Source: Prochloraceae cyanobacterium
GTDB lineage: Bacteria > Cyanobacteriota > Cyanobacteriia > Cyanobacteriales > JASJDA01
Reading direction: 5' to 3'
Assembly (NCBI GenBank): GCA_030065755.1
Contig: JASJDA010000032.1
Coordinates: 1-33,603, forward strand
Length of the DNA stretch: 33,603 nt
Part shown: one piece after another, positions 7,245 to 15,883 of the stretch
Position numbering within the stretch: the first letter of the stretch is position 1
How the letters are laid out: the number at the start of each line of letters is the position of its first letter
Notes under the pieces: generated by a model
What the model saw: only the letters and a program-made list of their open reading frames with translations
Told to the model about the DNA's origin: nothing
The model's database searches: none
Translations under genes and position numbers: made by a program

Positions 7245-7489
7245 GGCAAAATATTTGCACTCGTTATCTTGTGGATCGTATCAGTCCGCATGGGGATTGC
7301 CTCTATCTTCATAATTTGCTCCTGTCCTTCCGTAGAAAGAAGCAAGTTGGCATAGGCTTTCCCCGCTTCTTCTTCGATATCTCCATTTTGTTTGATAATG
7401 AGGAATAAAGTGCGGGTTAGTGGATAATCCTTGTTCTTAAATATATATTTGACATTGCTAGCTAATTGTTCCTCAAATAGAACTCTCAT
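7241..7489 (-). pseudogene. PstS-like phosphate-binding protein, C-terminal fragment
   Basis: 82 codons match only the C-terminal end of PstS/PBP-like-2 phosphate-binding proteins. YPLTRTLFLIIKQNG, EEAGKAYANLLLSTEGQ and EAIPMRT correspond to the family's YPLxRxLFxxVK..., AYANLLLTxEGQ and GFVPIR segments. The signal peptide and first three quarters are absent, and no matching sequence lies upstream, where the spacer to 7588 starts. It is probably a decayed leftover. A short independent product cannot be excluded, since the frame is open and starts at ATG. Confidence 0.6.
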
Positions 7490-7587
7490 ACAACACTAAG
7501 AATAGAATCGAAATTTTCTTCAGATTTTCTTTATATTATTGGTGTATGCTGTAAACAGTTGATAAATTAGAGATGACATAAAAAACA

Positions 7588-7800
7588 ATGAATCCCTACA
7601 CTTTACGACAACTGTGGTCTTTAATTGAAGACACTCAAACTATTACTTTACTGGATCTTAGCGATATCGATTTGGTCGTGTACTTACTTACACAAATGGA
7701 AAATAGGCAGCCACTTAGCTTACAAGAAGTAGATCTAGTTAGCAATTACATTCACTCTAAAATATCATTAATTCGCGACCTAGCAGATGTACGCTCTTAG
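7588..7800 (+). CDS. Small conserved cyanobacterial protein
   Basis: 70 residues, soluble and acidic, mostly predicted helix (TLRQLWSLIEDTQ, LSDIDLVVYLLTQM, VSNYIHSKISLIRDLAD). No membrane segment or metal motif. It resembles small cyanobacterial hypothetical proteins but I cannot name a function. The ATG at 7588 is preceded by A-rich sequence without a clear Shine-Dalgarno. It lies 101 bp upstream of the reductase gene on the same strand. Confidence 0.6.
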   Translation: MNPYTLRQLWSLIEDTQTITLLDLSDIDLVVYLLTQMENRQPLSLQEVDLVSNYIHSKISLIRDLADVRS

Positions 7801-7901
7801 CAGCAAATTTTATCTTATTCCTATCAAGGGTAAAAAATAGAACTAAAAAAGTCAAATATTGGGGATTTATCGCTTTTATCTCTATTTTATCTTCGTTGGC
7901 A

Positions 7902-8777
7902 ATGAAAAAAATCTTAATTACGGGTGCTAGCGGCTTTCTAGGCTGGAATATTTGCCACCTAGCTAGACAGGAATGGGAGGTTTATGGGACTTATTTTTCT
8001 CATCAAGTAAAAATTCCTGGTACTAAGACTGTCAAAGTTGACTTGAGAGATTTTCAGACACTAAAGCAAATTTTCAACGATATTAAACCGGTCGCAGTTA
8101 TTCATAGTGCGGCTCAATCTAAACCTAATTGGTGTCAACAAAATCGAGAGGAAGCATATCCGATTAATGTAACCACTACGATCGATCTAGCTGGTTTATG
8201 TGTCGATCGCTCCATACCCTTTGCATTTACTTCTACCGATTTAGTTTTTGACGGTTTAAATCCTCCTTATAAAGAGACAGATCCGGTGTGTCCGATTAAT
8301 TATTACGGAGAACAAAAAGCGATCGCAGAACAAAAAATACTGGAACTTTATCCTCAAAGTGCTATTTGTCGAATGCCTTTAATGTTTGGAATAGCATCGC
8401 CAACTAATAACAGTTTTATACAGCCAATGCTCGAAGCACTTAGAAAAGGACGAGAATTACGTTTATTCACTGACGAATTTAGAACTCCTGTCAGCGCTTC
8501 AACTGCTGCAGCAGGACTTTTATTAGCACTAGAAAAAGTTAATGGATTACTACATCTTGGTGGTAAAGAGCGAATTTCTCGCTATGAGTTTGGTTGTCTG
8601 CTTGCAGAAGTACTGCAACTACCTCAAGACCAACTCAAACAATGTCAACAAAAAGATGTTGAAATGGTTGCTCCTCGCTCTCCTGATGTTTGTTTAGATA
8701 GTTCCAAAGCTTTTGCTTTAGGATATCAACCTTTGTCTCTACAAAAAGAATTAGAAACTCTACAGCAAGAGATTTAA
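7902..8777 (+). CDS. RmlD-like NAD(P)-dependent sugar reductase/epimerase
   Basis: Extended short-chain dehydrogenase of the dTDP-4-dehydrorhamnose reductase (RmlD_sub_bind) type, about 291 residues. The N-terminal Rossmann motif is GASGFLG (residues ~9-15), followed by VIHSAAQSKPNWCQ. The active-site STD and YYGEQK (Tyr-x-x-x-Lys) are present, and FRTPVSAS is the usual substrate-side motif. ATG 7902 is preferred over an in-frame TTG six bases earlier. No rhamnose-pathway genes are nearby, so the sugar-nucleotide substrate is unknown. Stand-alone RmlD-like proteins in cyanobacteria are often annotated only as SDR family oxidoreductases. Confidence 0.85.
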   Translation: MKKILITGASGFLGWNICHLARQEWEVYGTYFSHQVKIPGTKTVKVDLRDFQTLKQIFNDIKPVAVIHSAAQSKPNWCQQNREEAYPINVTTTIDLAGLCVDRSIPFAFTSTDLVFDGLNPPYKETDPVCPINYYGEQKAIAEQKILELYPQSAICRMPLMFGIASPTNNSFIQPMLEALRKGRELRLFTDEFRTPVSASTAAAGLLLALEKVNGLLHLGGKERISRYEFGCLLAEVLQLPQDQLKQCQQKDVEMVAPRSPDVCLDSSKAFALGYQPLSLQKELETLQQEI

Positions 8778-9022
8778 ATTGTTCGAGCAGGTGTTACGAT
8801 CTCGGTTTTTATGAACTTAAATTAAAATAATTATCGAATTATTTATATAAGTAAAAATATTTGTATAAGCGTGGCGTTTCTTAAAGAAAATCGAGGGAAT
8901 AAATTACAAGATATTTAGTGAGTCCATACTTCAATTGTAGTCCTTTTTAGAATTAAATTGAGTCGAGAATTGTCGATCGAGTTTGAGTTTCGATTCAATT
9001 GTCTTTTGAGAGCGTTCTGAGC

Positions 9023-9028
9023 TAGGAG
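9023..9028 (+). promoter_or_regulatory. Ribosome-binding site of psbA
   Basis: TAGGAG about 10 bases before the ATG at 9039, a clear Shine-Dalgarno that fixes the start. The 261-bp upstream spacer is AT-rich. I could not assign -35/-10 boxes with confidence. Confidence 0.55.
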
Positions 9029-9038
9029 CTATAAGATT

Positions 9039-10109
9039 ATGACTAGCTTTATTCAACGTCGCCGCGAACTAGGTTTTTTCGAGCTGTGGGAAAACTTTTG
9101 CCAATGGGTAATCAGCACTGATAATCGCATCTATATAGGCTGGTTTGGCTTGCTAATGATTCCTACACTCATCGCTGCTACTGTATGTTTCGTCATTGCT
9201 TTTATCACCGCACCTCCAGTAGACTTAGATGGCATTCGCGAACCAGTCTTGGGTTCCCTAATGAGTGGTAATAATATTATTACCGCTGCTGTCGTTCCCA
9301 CTTCTGCAGCTACCGGCTTGCATTTCTACCCTATTTGGGATGCTGCGTCAGTCGATGAATGGCTTTATAATGGCGGGCCATACCAATTAATTATTTTCCA
9401 TTTCCTGATAGGCATTTGGTGCTATCTAGGTCGTCTGTGGGAACTGAGCTATCGTTTAGGAATGCGTCCTTGGATTTCCGTAGCTTTCTCAGCACCAGCC
9501 GCCGCAGCTACTGCTGTATTCTTAATTTATCCGATCGGTCAAGGTAGCTTTTCCGAAGGAATGCCTTTGGGAATTAGCGGTACTTTCCACTTTATGATGG
9601 CTGTCCAAGCACATCACAATATTTTGATGCATCCATTACACATGTTAGGAGTTGCTGGTATATTTGTGGGAGCTTTGTTAGCTAGTTTGCACGGATCTTT
9701 GGTAACTTCGAGTTTGATTGAAGAAACCAGTAACAAAGAATCTATAAACGATGCTTACAAGTTCGGTCAACAAGAAGTAACCTATAATTTGTTAGCTGGA
9801 CACTGGGGATATTTTGGTCGTCTTCTCTTCCCCAGTCTCGGTATGCGCAACAGCCGTTCAATTCATTTCATACTAGCCGCACTGCCAGTTATAGGTATTT
9901 GGTGTGCTTCTCTTGGCATTGGGGTAATGGCATTTAATCTCAACGGGTTCAACTTCAACCACTCCATCCTCGACAGTCAAGGGGAAGTAATTCGCAGCGA
10001 TGCGGATCTGATTAACCGCGCTAACTTAGGTCTGCAAGCAATGCACTCGCCTAATGCTCACCACTTCCCATTAATTTTGGCAGGAGGCGAACCTATTCCC
10101 GTTAGTTAA
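9039..10109 (+). CDS. psbA: Divergent photosystem II D1 protein ('rogue'/sentinel type)
   Basis: 356 residues, D1 throughout, but with key oxygen-evolving residues changed. In standard D1 numbering, Tyr161 (TyrZ), His190, His198 (P680 ligand), His215 and His272 (iron), His332, His337 and Asp61 are kept. Asp170 is Glu, Glu189 is His, Glu333 is Ser and Asp342 is Ile, so most carboxylate ligands of the Mn4Ca cluster are gone. Position 130 (Gln/Glu) is Leu and Tyr147 is Phe, both near pheophytin. In the QB pocket Ser264 is Gly, and Trp is inserted after His252. The C-terminal tail past Ala344 is only eight residues, against about 16 normally. This fits the rogue/sentinel D1 group, thought to form a photosystem II unable to evolve oxygen. 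Position 130 is Leu, arguing against chlorophyll f synthase. Confidence 0.92.
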   Translation: MTSFIQRRRELGFFELWENFCQWVISTDNRIYIGWFGLLMIPTLIAATVCFVIAFITAPPVDLDGIREPVLGSLMSGNNIITAAVVPTSAATGLHFYPIWDAASVDEWLYNGGPYQLIIFHFLIGIWCYLGRLWELSYRLGMRPWISVAFSAPAAAATAVFLIYPIGQGSFSEGMPLGISGTFHFMMAVQAHHNILMHPLHMLGVAGIFVGALLASLHGSLVTSSLIEETSNKESINDAYKFGQQEVTYNLLAGHWGYFGRLLFPSLGMRNSRSIHFILAALPVIGIWCASLGIGVMAFNLNGFNFNHSILDSQGEVIRSDADLINRANLGLQAMHSPNAHHFPLILAGGEPIPVS

Positions 10110-10134
10110 GTTATGCTTTTTGACCAAAACAGTT

Positions 10135-10173
10135 AATAGCTCTTTTTCTTAAGAAAGAGAGCTATTATTATTT
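10135..10173 (+). terminator. Terminator after psbA
   Basis: AATAGCTCT (10135-10143) pairs with AGAGCTATT at 10158-10166 around a TTTCTTAAGAAA-type loop, followed by a short T-rich run. It lies 26 bp past the psbA stop. Confidence 0.6.
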
Positions 10174-10197
10174 GATGGCGATCGTCGCGGGGGCACA

Positions 10198-10992
10198 ATG
10201 AAAGCAAATCTCGTTAATTTGTTTATCTATCCCATTAAATCTTTAGATCGAGTCAGAGTTGAAGAAGCTACTATTCTTGAAAGTGGAGCGCTAAAACACG
10301 ATCGAGAGTGGGCGATTTTTGACGATCGAGGAAACTTCGTCAACGGCAAGCGCAATGCTAAAGTACATTTACTTCGCACAAAATTCGACGATCGATTTTT
10401 ACAAATTTCTATACAAATTCAGGGGAGCGATCGATCTGTTACTTTTCATATCGAAGAAGAGCGAAACGATCTCGAAAAGTGGTTGAGCGATTATTTTGGT
10501 TTTCCGGTCAAATTGGTGCAAAATGCGATCGCTGGCTTCCCAGATGATACCAAAGCTTCAGGCCCTACCATAATTAGTACCGCCACAATTAATGAAATTG
10601 CTTCTTGGTTTCAGCTAGATGCTGAAGAAATACGAATCCGCTTGCGAGCTAATTTAGAGATAGATGGAGTGCCAGCATTTTGGGAAGATAGATTATTTGC
10701 TGCATCTCAACAGTGCGTTCAGTTTAAAGTAGGAGAGATTATTTTTGAAGGGATACATCCCTGTCAGCGTTGCGTGGTTCCCACCAGAGATTCTCAGACA
10801 GGAAAAGCAACAGCCAATTTCCAGAAAATCTTTTTAGATCGGCGAAAAAACACTTTACCTTCTTGGACAACTAAAGATCGTTTCAATCACTTCTACAGAG
10901 TGAGCGTAAATACAAATGTGCCTCCACAACAAAGTGGGAACATTTTACGTATAGGAGATGAAATAGAAATTATCGGTGTAAAATCGAATTGA
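10198..10992 (+). CDS. MOSC-domain protein (mARC/YcbX-like)
   Basis: 264 residues. The N-terminal beta-barrel (MOSC_N; FIYPIKSLDRVRVEEATI and HDREWAIFD) is followed by a C-terminal MOSC domain. The C-terminal motif HPCQRCVVPTRDSQTG contains the conserved cysteine that ligates molybdenum in mARC and YcbX enzymes. It is thus likely a molybdenum-cofactor sulfite-oxidase-type reductase that reduces N-hydroxylated compounds, though the substrate here is unknown. Start at ATG 10198, directly after a G-rich stretch. It follows the psbA terminator, so it is transcribed separately. Confidence 0.85.
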   Translation: MKANLVNLFIYPIKSLDRVRVEEATILESGALKHDREWAIFDDRGNFVNGKRNAKVHLLRTKFDDRFLQISIQIQGSDRSVTFHIEEERNDLEKWLSDYFGFPVKLVQNAIAGFPDDTKASGPTIISTATINEIASWFQLDAEEIRIRLRANLEIDGVPAFWEDRLFAASQQCVQFKVGEIIFEGIHPCQRCVVPTRDSQTGKATANFQKIFLDRRKNTLPSWTTKDRFNHFYRVSVNTNVPPQQSGNILRIGDEIEIIGVKSN

Positions 10993-10995
10993 AAT

Positions 10996-11046
10996 GGCAC
11001 GCAACTGTGCCGAGTTGCCCTAACCCACGCTTAAAAGACGTGGGTT
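10996..11046. repeat. Two hairpins of IS605-end type
   Basis: GGCAC (10996-11000) pairs with GTGCC (11007-11011). AACCCACG (11022-11029) pairs with CGTGGGTT (11039-11046), and GTTGCCC occurs on both sides as a direct repeat. The second hairpin resembles IS200/IS605 ends. It could also serve as terminator for the MOSC gene, though no T-run follows. Confidence 0.4.
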
Positions 11047-11094
11047 TGCGGGTTGCCCGTGTTAGCTGTCAAATTTGACAAACAGCAAACAACA

Positions 11095-11574
11095 ATGTCG
11101 ATCGCAGAAAATATGTATATCAGGGAAGCAAAGACCGAGGAAGATTCTCTCATCGCCGAACATTTTTATCAAATGTGGCTAGATATTGGCTTTCCTGAAG
11201 ATTCTATTGACTCCAACTGGCTGAATATTACTCTTGAATATATAGACTATGCGCGCCAAAAACTTTACTATCAAGCTTATGTCGCACAAGTAGACTCTAA
11301 AATAGTCGGTTCTGGGAGTTGTCAACTATTTGCCGGTCTTTATCCTCTTATCCTTGAAGAAAAATACCGCAAATACGGATATATCTGGGGGATTTATGTA
11401 GAAAAAGCTTTTCGCGCTCGCGGAATTGGCAAAAAACTAACAGCTCAAACAATAGACTATCTCAAATCCCTGGGCTGTACTAGAGCCATTCTAAACGCTT
11501 CGCCACAAGGAAAACCCGTATACGATCGCCTCGGGTTCCTCACCAGCAACCAAATGCACTTAGATTTATCTTAA
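11095..11574 (+). CDS. GNAT-family N-acetyltransferase
   Basis: About 159 residues from ATG 11095. An in-frame TTG at 11053 lies beside a repeat hairpin and is unlikely to be used. The GNAT fold is shown by YIREAKTEED at the N-terminus, IVGSGSCQLF (beta-4) and the acetyl-CoA loop YVEKAFRARGIGKKLT (R-x-x-G-x-G/A). The C-terminal LNASPQGKPVYDRLGF is typical of acetyltransferases that act on small molecules or amino groups. Substrate unknown. The stop is one base before the next gene, so it is probably cotranscribed with rbgA. Confidence 0.85.
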   Translation: MSIAENMYIREAKTEEDSLIAEHFYQMWLDIGFPEDSIDSNWLNITLEYIDYARQKLYYQAYVAQVDSKIVGSGSCQLFAGLYPLILEEKYRKYGYIWGIYVEKAFRARGIGKKLTAQTIDYLKSLGCTRAILNASPQGKPVYDRLGFLTSNQMHLDLS

Positions 11575-11575
11575 C

Positions 11576-12418
11576 ATGTCAACTCCTCCTATTCAATGGT
11601 ATCCAGGTCATATTGCCAAAGCAGAAAGGCAACTCAAAGAACAACTCAAAAACGTAGATGTGGTATTGGAAGTGATTGATGCCAGAATTCCTTTGGCTTC
11701 TCAGCATCCAGAAGTACCAAATTGGATCGGAGAGAAACCGAGAGTATTAGTCTTTAACCGCGTAGATATGATTCCTGCTTCAGTTTGTCAGCAGTGGTTG
11801 GGATGGTTTAAAGCGCAGGGAGAGATGCCTTATGTTACTAATGCCAAACAAGGTAAAGGGATTAAGGCAATAAGTAAAGCCGCGCAAGAAGCAGGGACCC
11901 AAATGAATAAGCGCAGGATCGATCGCGGTATGCGTCCTCGTCCCGTTCGTGCTGTTGTCATGGGCTTTCCTAATGTGGGTAAATCGGCTCTGATTAATCG
12001 TTTGGTGGGTCGTAAAGCAGTGGTAAGTGCCCGTCGTGCGGGGGTAACTAAGCGACTAAAATGGGTGCGCATTTCCCCTACTATTGAGTTGCTAGATGCT
12101 CCTGGGGTAATTCCTGGCAAATTAGAAAATCAAAAAAATGCAGTGAAATTGGCTATTTGTGAAGATATTGGCGAAGCTGCATACGACAATCAAAAGGTAG
12201 CAGGGGTTTTAGTAGATTTGCTAGTGGAGTTGGCTTACGATCGCATACTTCAGTCGCGCTATGACCTCGATCCTATTTGTATAACTGGGGAAGAATACGT
12301 ACATACTTTGGGAAATAAAACTTATAAAGGGGATGTCGAACGTGCTGCCTGTCAGCTGCTCAATGATTTTCGCAAAGGATTAATGGGTGCGATACCTTTA
12401 GAATTTCCACCTGCTTAG
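11576..12418 (+). CDS. rbgA: Ribosome biogenesis GTPase RbgA/YlqF
   Basis: 280 residues. Circularly permuted GTPase: the G4 motif NRVDMIP (residues ~62) comes before G1 GFPNVGKSA (~127) and G3 DAPG (~182). The N-terminus IQWYPGHIAKAERQL is the family signature. It acts in late assembly of the 50S ribosomal subunit. The C-terminal domain (YDLDPICITGEEYVHTLG) is complete. Start is ATG 11576, right after the stop of the acetyltransferase gene, which indicates translational coupling. Confidence 0.93.
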   Translation: MSTPPIQWYPGHIAKAERQLKEQLKNVDVVLEVIDARIPLASQHPEVPNWIGEKPRVLVFNRVDMIPASVCQQWLGWFKAQGEMPYVTNAKQGKGIKAISKAAQEAGTQMNKRRIDRGMRPRPVRAVVMGFPNVGKSALINRLVGRKAVVSARRAGVTKRLKWVRISPTIELLDAPGVIPGKLENQKNAVKLAICEDIGEAAYDNQKVAGVLVDLLVELAYDRILQSRYDLDPICITGEEYVHTLGNKTYKGDVERAACQLLNDFRKGLMGAIPLEFPPA

Positions 12419-12870
12419 CTGTTGGTTAGTGGTTAGTTGTCTCCCCCTCTCTCCCCCTCTCCCCACACTCCTCAAATGTCACGATCCCCTGACATTAAGA
12501 TCCCGAAGTGCTTATAAACTCGTTATTCTGCGTAAAATCAACTATTAAAACCCTTGACCCAAATAGGAATATTGCTGTTACATAAACATATAAATCGATC
12601 CCAAGCGATCCCAAAAATAAAACATTAGTTCGCTGTATTTTAGCGATCGAGTTTATTGACTTTGTATTGCAATACAGAGAAAAAGGAGCCCTGAGGTGAG
12701 ATCGATCGAAACGGGTAAATCCTGGCGGATCTCAATGAGATCGAAGCTGTATAAACGGTTAACCGAATAGCAGCAATAGAAACCCAAATTAAAAATAGAC
12801 CATAAAATTAACTAATTTTTCAATTCTGCCAGGATCTATTTGCGGTGGAAATAACTCGGAGACCAGAGTA
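12419..12870. other. 452-bp leader of the DUF4912 gene
   Basis: Starts with short tandem pyrimidine repeats (CTCCCCCTCT, CCCCACACTC). Further on are a perfect 14-bp palindrome TGTATTGCAATACA (12663-12676) and a hairpin GATCTCAATGAGATC (12728-12742). No ORF of note. The second half is probably an untranslated leader with a promoter or operator. No known riboswitch is recognised. Confidence 0.4.
12663..12676. promoter_or_regulatory. 14-bp perfect palindrome, candidate operator
   Basis: TGTATTGCAATACA, two-fold symmetric, about 195 bp upstream of the DUF4912 start. The size and symmetry suit a dimeric regulator's site, but there is no named match. Confidence 0.3.
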
Positions 12871-14085
12871 ATGGCAAAAGAACGCCCACCCTTAGAAGAA
12901 ATGACCTTACGGCAACTGCGAAAAGTTGCCAGCGAACTAGGTATATCTCGCTATAGCCGGATGCGCAAAGCGCAATTATTAGCGGCAGTACAAAAAGCAC
13001 AAAGAGAAAAACTCTCTCGAAGTCAATCTCTAAATCAGGAGGAGCAACAAGTGGAAGCAGCAAAATTTGAACTCGGTCAAGAAGATCGTACTGGCGGACC
13101 TTTAGCATCTGTTGATGAAGATCTCGGGGAACTCCCTGGAGGTTATGGGGAAAGCAGAATTGTTTTATTACCCCGCGATCCTCAATGGGCGTATTCTTAT
13201 TGGGATATTCCTAACGAACATAAAGAAGAATTACGCCGTCAAGGAGGACAACAGCTAGCTGTCAGACTGTACGACGCTACCGACATCAACTTAGAATATC
13301 AAGCACCCCATAACGTACAAGAATATCTTTGCGACGAACTAGCAAGAGAATGGTATCTACCCGTTCCCGTGAGCGATCGCGATTACGTAGTAGAAATTGG
13401 CTATCGCTGTGCTGACGGTCGCTGGCTTGGTCTAGCCCGTTCAGCCCCAGTGCGTGTTCCTCCCGTCTATCCCTCTGACTGGGTTGAAGAAAATTTCATT
13501 ACTGTTGGTTGGGAACAAGATTTGCGAGGCAAAACAGTTTACGAACTCGTTCCACCCAGCAAGAAAGTTGCAGCAGCGAAGACCAGCCCTATCTACGAAG
13601 AAATCTTCGATATGGCTCAATCTGCAGAAGCTCAAAGACTTGCTGGTTCTGTATTCGGTTCCATGCAACACGTAGCTGGTTCCGTACCTGCTTCACTTTA
13701 CGGTCAGCAAGCAATCAGTTCCTACGTCTTCCCTTCTGGTATAGGTATGTGGTCTGGTATAGGAATGTCTGGTGTTGGCTTCTCAGCCTCCGTACCAGCT
13801 GTTCGTCCCCGCAAGTTCTGGTTAGTTGCCGATGCTGAGCTAATTGTTTACGGTGCAACCGAACCTGACGCTACCGTTACTATTGGCGGTCGCGAGATTC
13901 AACTAGAGCCTGACGGTACTTTCCGCTTCCAGATGTCCTTCCAGGATGGATTAATTGACTATCCGATCGTTGCTGTAGCTTCCGACGGAGAACAAACTCG
14001 CTCGATTCACATGAAATTTAACCGCGAGACACCATCCCGCAATACTAACACCAAGGAAGAAGCAAAAGAAGAATGGTTCGTGTAA
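12871..14085 (+). CDS. Rho_N / DUF4912 protein
   Basis: 404 residues. Residues ~9-45 (LEEMTLRQLRKVASELGIS, then MRKAQLLAAVQ) form a Rho N-terminal/SAP-like helix-extended-loop-helix, usually nucleic-acid binding. Residues ~85-225 are DUF4912 (IVLLPRDPQWAYSYWDIP, REWYLPVPVSDRDYVVEIGY, APVRVPP). A Gly/Ser/Val-rich linker follows, then a C-terminal beta domain (AELIVYGATEPDATVTIGGR) that looks like an Ig-like repeat. The role is unknown. The fold mix suggests a DNA/RNA-associated or scaffolding protein in the cytoplasm. Start at ATG 12871 after GGAGACCAGAGTA. It ends in a strong terminator. Confidence 0.8.
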   Translation: MAKERPPLEEMTLRQLRKVASELGISRYSRMRKAQLLAAVQKAQREKLSRSQSLNQEEQQVEAAKFELGQEDRTGGPLASVDEDLGELPGGYGESRIVLLPRDPQWAYSYWDIPNEHKEELRRQGGQQLAVRLYDATDINLEYQAPHNVQEYLCDELAREWYLPVPVSDRDYVVEIGYRCADGRWLGLARSAPVRVPPVYPSDWVEENFITVGWEQDLRGKTVYELVPPSKKVAAAKTSPIYEEIFDMAQSAEAQRLAGSVFGSMQHVAGSVPASLYGQQAISSYVFPSGIGMWSGIGMSGVGFSASVPAVRPRKFWLVADAELIVYGATEPDATVTIGGREIQLEPDGTFRFQMSFQDGLIDYPIVAVASDGEQTRSIHMKFNRETPSRNTNTKEEAKEEWFV

Positions 14086-14112
14086 CTCGCAATTAATTAC
14101 ACTTTCCCCGAT

Positions 14113-14154
14113 GTAAAGACGTTCCGTGGAACGTCTTTACAATTGTTTGGGGTT
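14113..14154 (+). terminator. Terminator after the DUF4912 gene
   Basis: GTAAAGACGTTCC and GGAACGTCTTTAC form a perfect 13-bp stem (14113-14140), followed by GGGGTTTTTTT. Similar hairpins are a dispersed repeat in many cyanobacteria, so it may double as a repeat. Confidence 0.7.
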
Positions 14155-14330
14155 TTTTTGTTATCCTTCGGGGAGGCTTTTTTCTCTTATACCAAATTGA
14201 TAAATTATTGCTACATATCTTTCTCCCCACACTCCCCACACTCCCTTTCAAAATCATTTGTAGCAAACATAAAAGAAATTGGTATTACCCGTTCCCTTTT
14301 CCCTGTTCCCTCTTTATTAACAGTTGTCAG

Positions 14331-15869
14331 TTAACCGCCAATACCCAATTGTCCTGCGAGGCTAGGACTCAAAGGAATGAGAGTAGCAAGCATCAAAAAT
14401 AGTGCTAATAAACCCCAGGCTGCCCTAGTATCGTCTGGTTCAGTAAGTTCGTTGAGGCAAGGACGTTCTAAATCTCTTTGCACGAAGAGAATCAAAAGAG
14501 CCCAATAAAGAGGAATTGGATTAGCTGGATTAATGATACAGACGATACCCAATACGGCTAAACTAGCAATTGTGGTGCGCCTAGCTGTTTTGCGCCCGTA
14601 AATAGCTTGTACGATCCTGCCTCCATCTAACTGTCCTGCGGGGAGCAAATTCAAGGCTGTAATTACTAAACCCAACCAACCGATAATAGTTAAAAGGTTA
14701 AGATCGACTAGAGTGTTAGTCATCTGGGAACCCAAAACAACTTTAGCTAAACTCCCTACTAAAATAGAGCTTTGAAAAAATTTGGTCGGTACCTCAAATT
14801 GACTTCCTGGATGAGAAAGAATCAATCCAGCAACTAGCATAAATAACGAGACAATACCGCCAAGAGCTGGACCTGCTAAAGCTACGTCAAAAAGTGCCTG
14901 TCGCTTAGGAATCACAGACTCAAATTTAGTAATTGCTCCAAAGGATCCAATCTGAAAACTGGGTATGAGAAAAGGAATGCTCAAACGCAGATCGTAATTT
15001 TGAGCTTGCCAACGATGACCGATTTCGTGGGCTGCTAGCACCACCCACAGCCCCAAACTCAAGGGAATAGCTTCTTGATATCTACCCAGATTGTTAAACA
15101 GATCGAAGTTTAGCAGCAAGCCTGCTGTTTCTAGGGTGGTAGCGATGGTTGTCACTAAAAGAACTAGAGCTAAATTTTTTTGTGCCAGGGTTAAAGGTTG
15201 AGGGTCGTTGCTAGAAGGAAGAACAATGACAACTGGTTTTCCTTCAGGGCTTTCGACTAAAAACAGGCGATATTTGTCCCCTAATGCTTTTTTTAAGTTC
15301 TGGGAAAGTTTAGAGTAGGCAATTTCTGGTTCTCCTCGCAGATTTCCCCTAAAAATTGCTCCTTCTTGATAGGAAATAGTTTCAGTGGCAAAAAAAGTAT
15401 CGACACCAAAAATATTTTTGATAATTTTGAGGTCTTCTTCTTCAATGGGAAGTATTTCGGGTGTCAGGTTGGATTTGTCTGCCAGAAAAGTTTCAGTAGT
15501 TCGATCGGATTGGGTCTCTGAAACTTCAGCTTTTTCCAAATTAGTTGATTCTTGTCGCTCCTTAATTTTTTCGGCAGTACGTTGGCGCAAAAGAGCATCT
15601 AGACCTTCAGCTCGCAGGCGATTGCCGATAATAATGTAACCGGCTGTTGAGGTGACTAGCAGAAGAAGAATTAAGGCGATATTGAGATAAATTCCTAGAG
15701 CGAAGCAGGCAAAGAAAACTAGCCAAGGAGCCATCAGGAAAAGAGATTGCAACCAGGCTAAAATTCCTGGTTTTCCGTATTCTTTGGCTCGATTGTAGCT
15801 CCAACCTACAATACCTATAGCGACTAGAAGAATTAGCAATATTGCTGTATTCTCTGATGGATTAAACAT
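14331..15869 (-). CDS. Site-2 protease family metalloprotease (EGY1-like, M50)
   Basis: 512 residues. Two N-terminal membrane helices are followed by a charged segment. The GNLRG motif (~175-179) is typical of EGY proteins. Next comes a multi-helix M50 domain with zinc motif HEIGH (281-285) and the second zinc site NLLPAGQLDGG (407-417). All catalytic residues are present. An intramembrane protease in the thylakoid or plasma membrane; chloroplast EGY1 affects chlorophyll-protein accumulation. The substrate in this organism is unknown. It lies 14 bp after murQ on the same strand, last gene of a three-gene operon. Confidence 0.88.
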   Translation of the reverse strand: MFNPSENTAILLILLVAIGIVGWSYNRAKEYGKPGILAWLQSLFLMAPWLVFFACFALGIYLNIALILLLLVTSTAGYIIIGNRLRAEGLDALLRQRTAEKIKERQESTNLEKAEVSETQSDRTTETFLADKSNLTPEILPIEEEDLKIIKNIFGVDTFFATETISYQEGAIFRGNLRGEPEIAYSKLSQNLKKALGDKYRLFLVESPEGKPVVIVLPSSNDPQPLTLAQKNLALVLLVTTIATTLETAGLLLNFDLFNNLGRYQEAIPLSLGLWVVLAAHEIGHRWQAQNYDLRLSIPFLIPSFQIGSFGAITKFESVIPKRQALFDVALAGPALGGIVSLFMLVAGLILSHPGSQFEVPTKFFQSSILVGSLAKVVLGSQMTNTLVDLNLLTIIGWLGLVITALNLLPAGQLDGGRIVQAIYGRKTARRTTIASLAVLGIVCIINPANPIPLYWALLILFVQRDLERPCLNELTEPDDTRAAWGLLALFLMLATLIPLSPSLAGQLGIGG

Positions 15870-15883
15870 TTTTATTAGTTGAG

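Noticed and set aside
9039-10109. Chlorophyll f synthase (ChlF, super-rogue D1)
   Set aside because: Position 130 is Leu, not the Gln associated with ChlF, and no far-red photoacclimation genes are nearby; the rogue D1 group fits better.
12440-12475. CRISPR-like short repeats
   Set aside because: CTCCCC/CCCCACACTC runs are simple tandem filler seen again near 14223; they have no spacers.
12836-13108. 90-codon minus-strand frame
   Set aside because: Antisense to the well-supported DUF4912 gene, with hydrophobic runs typical of a reverse reading of charged coding sequence.
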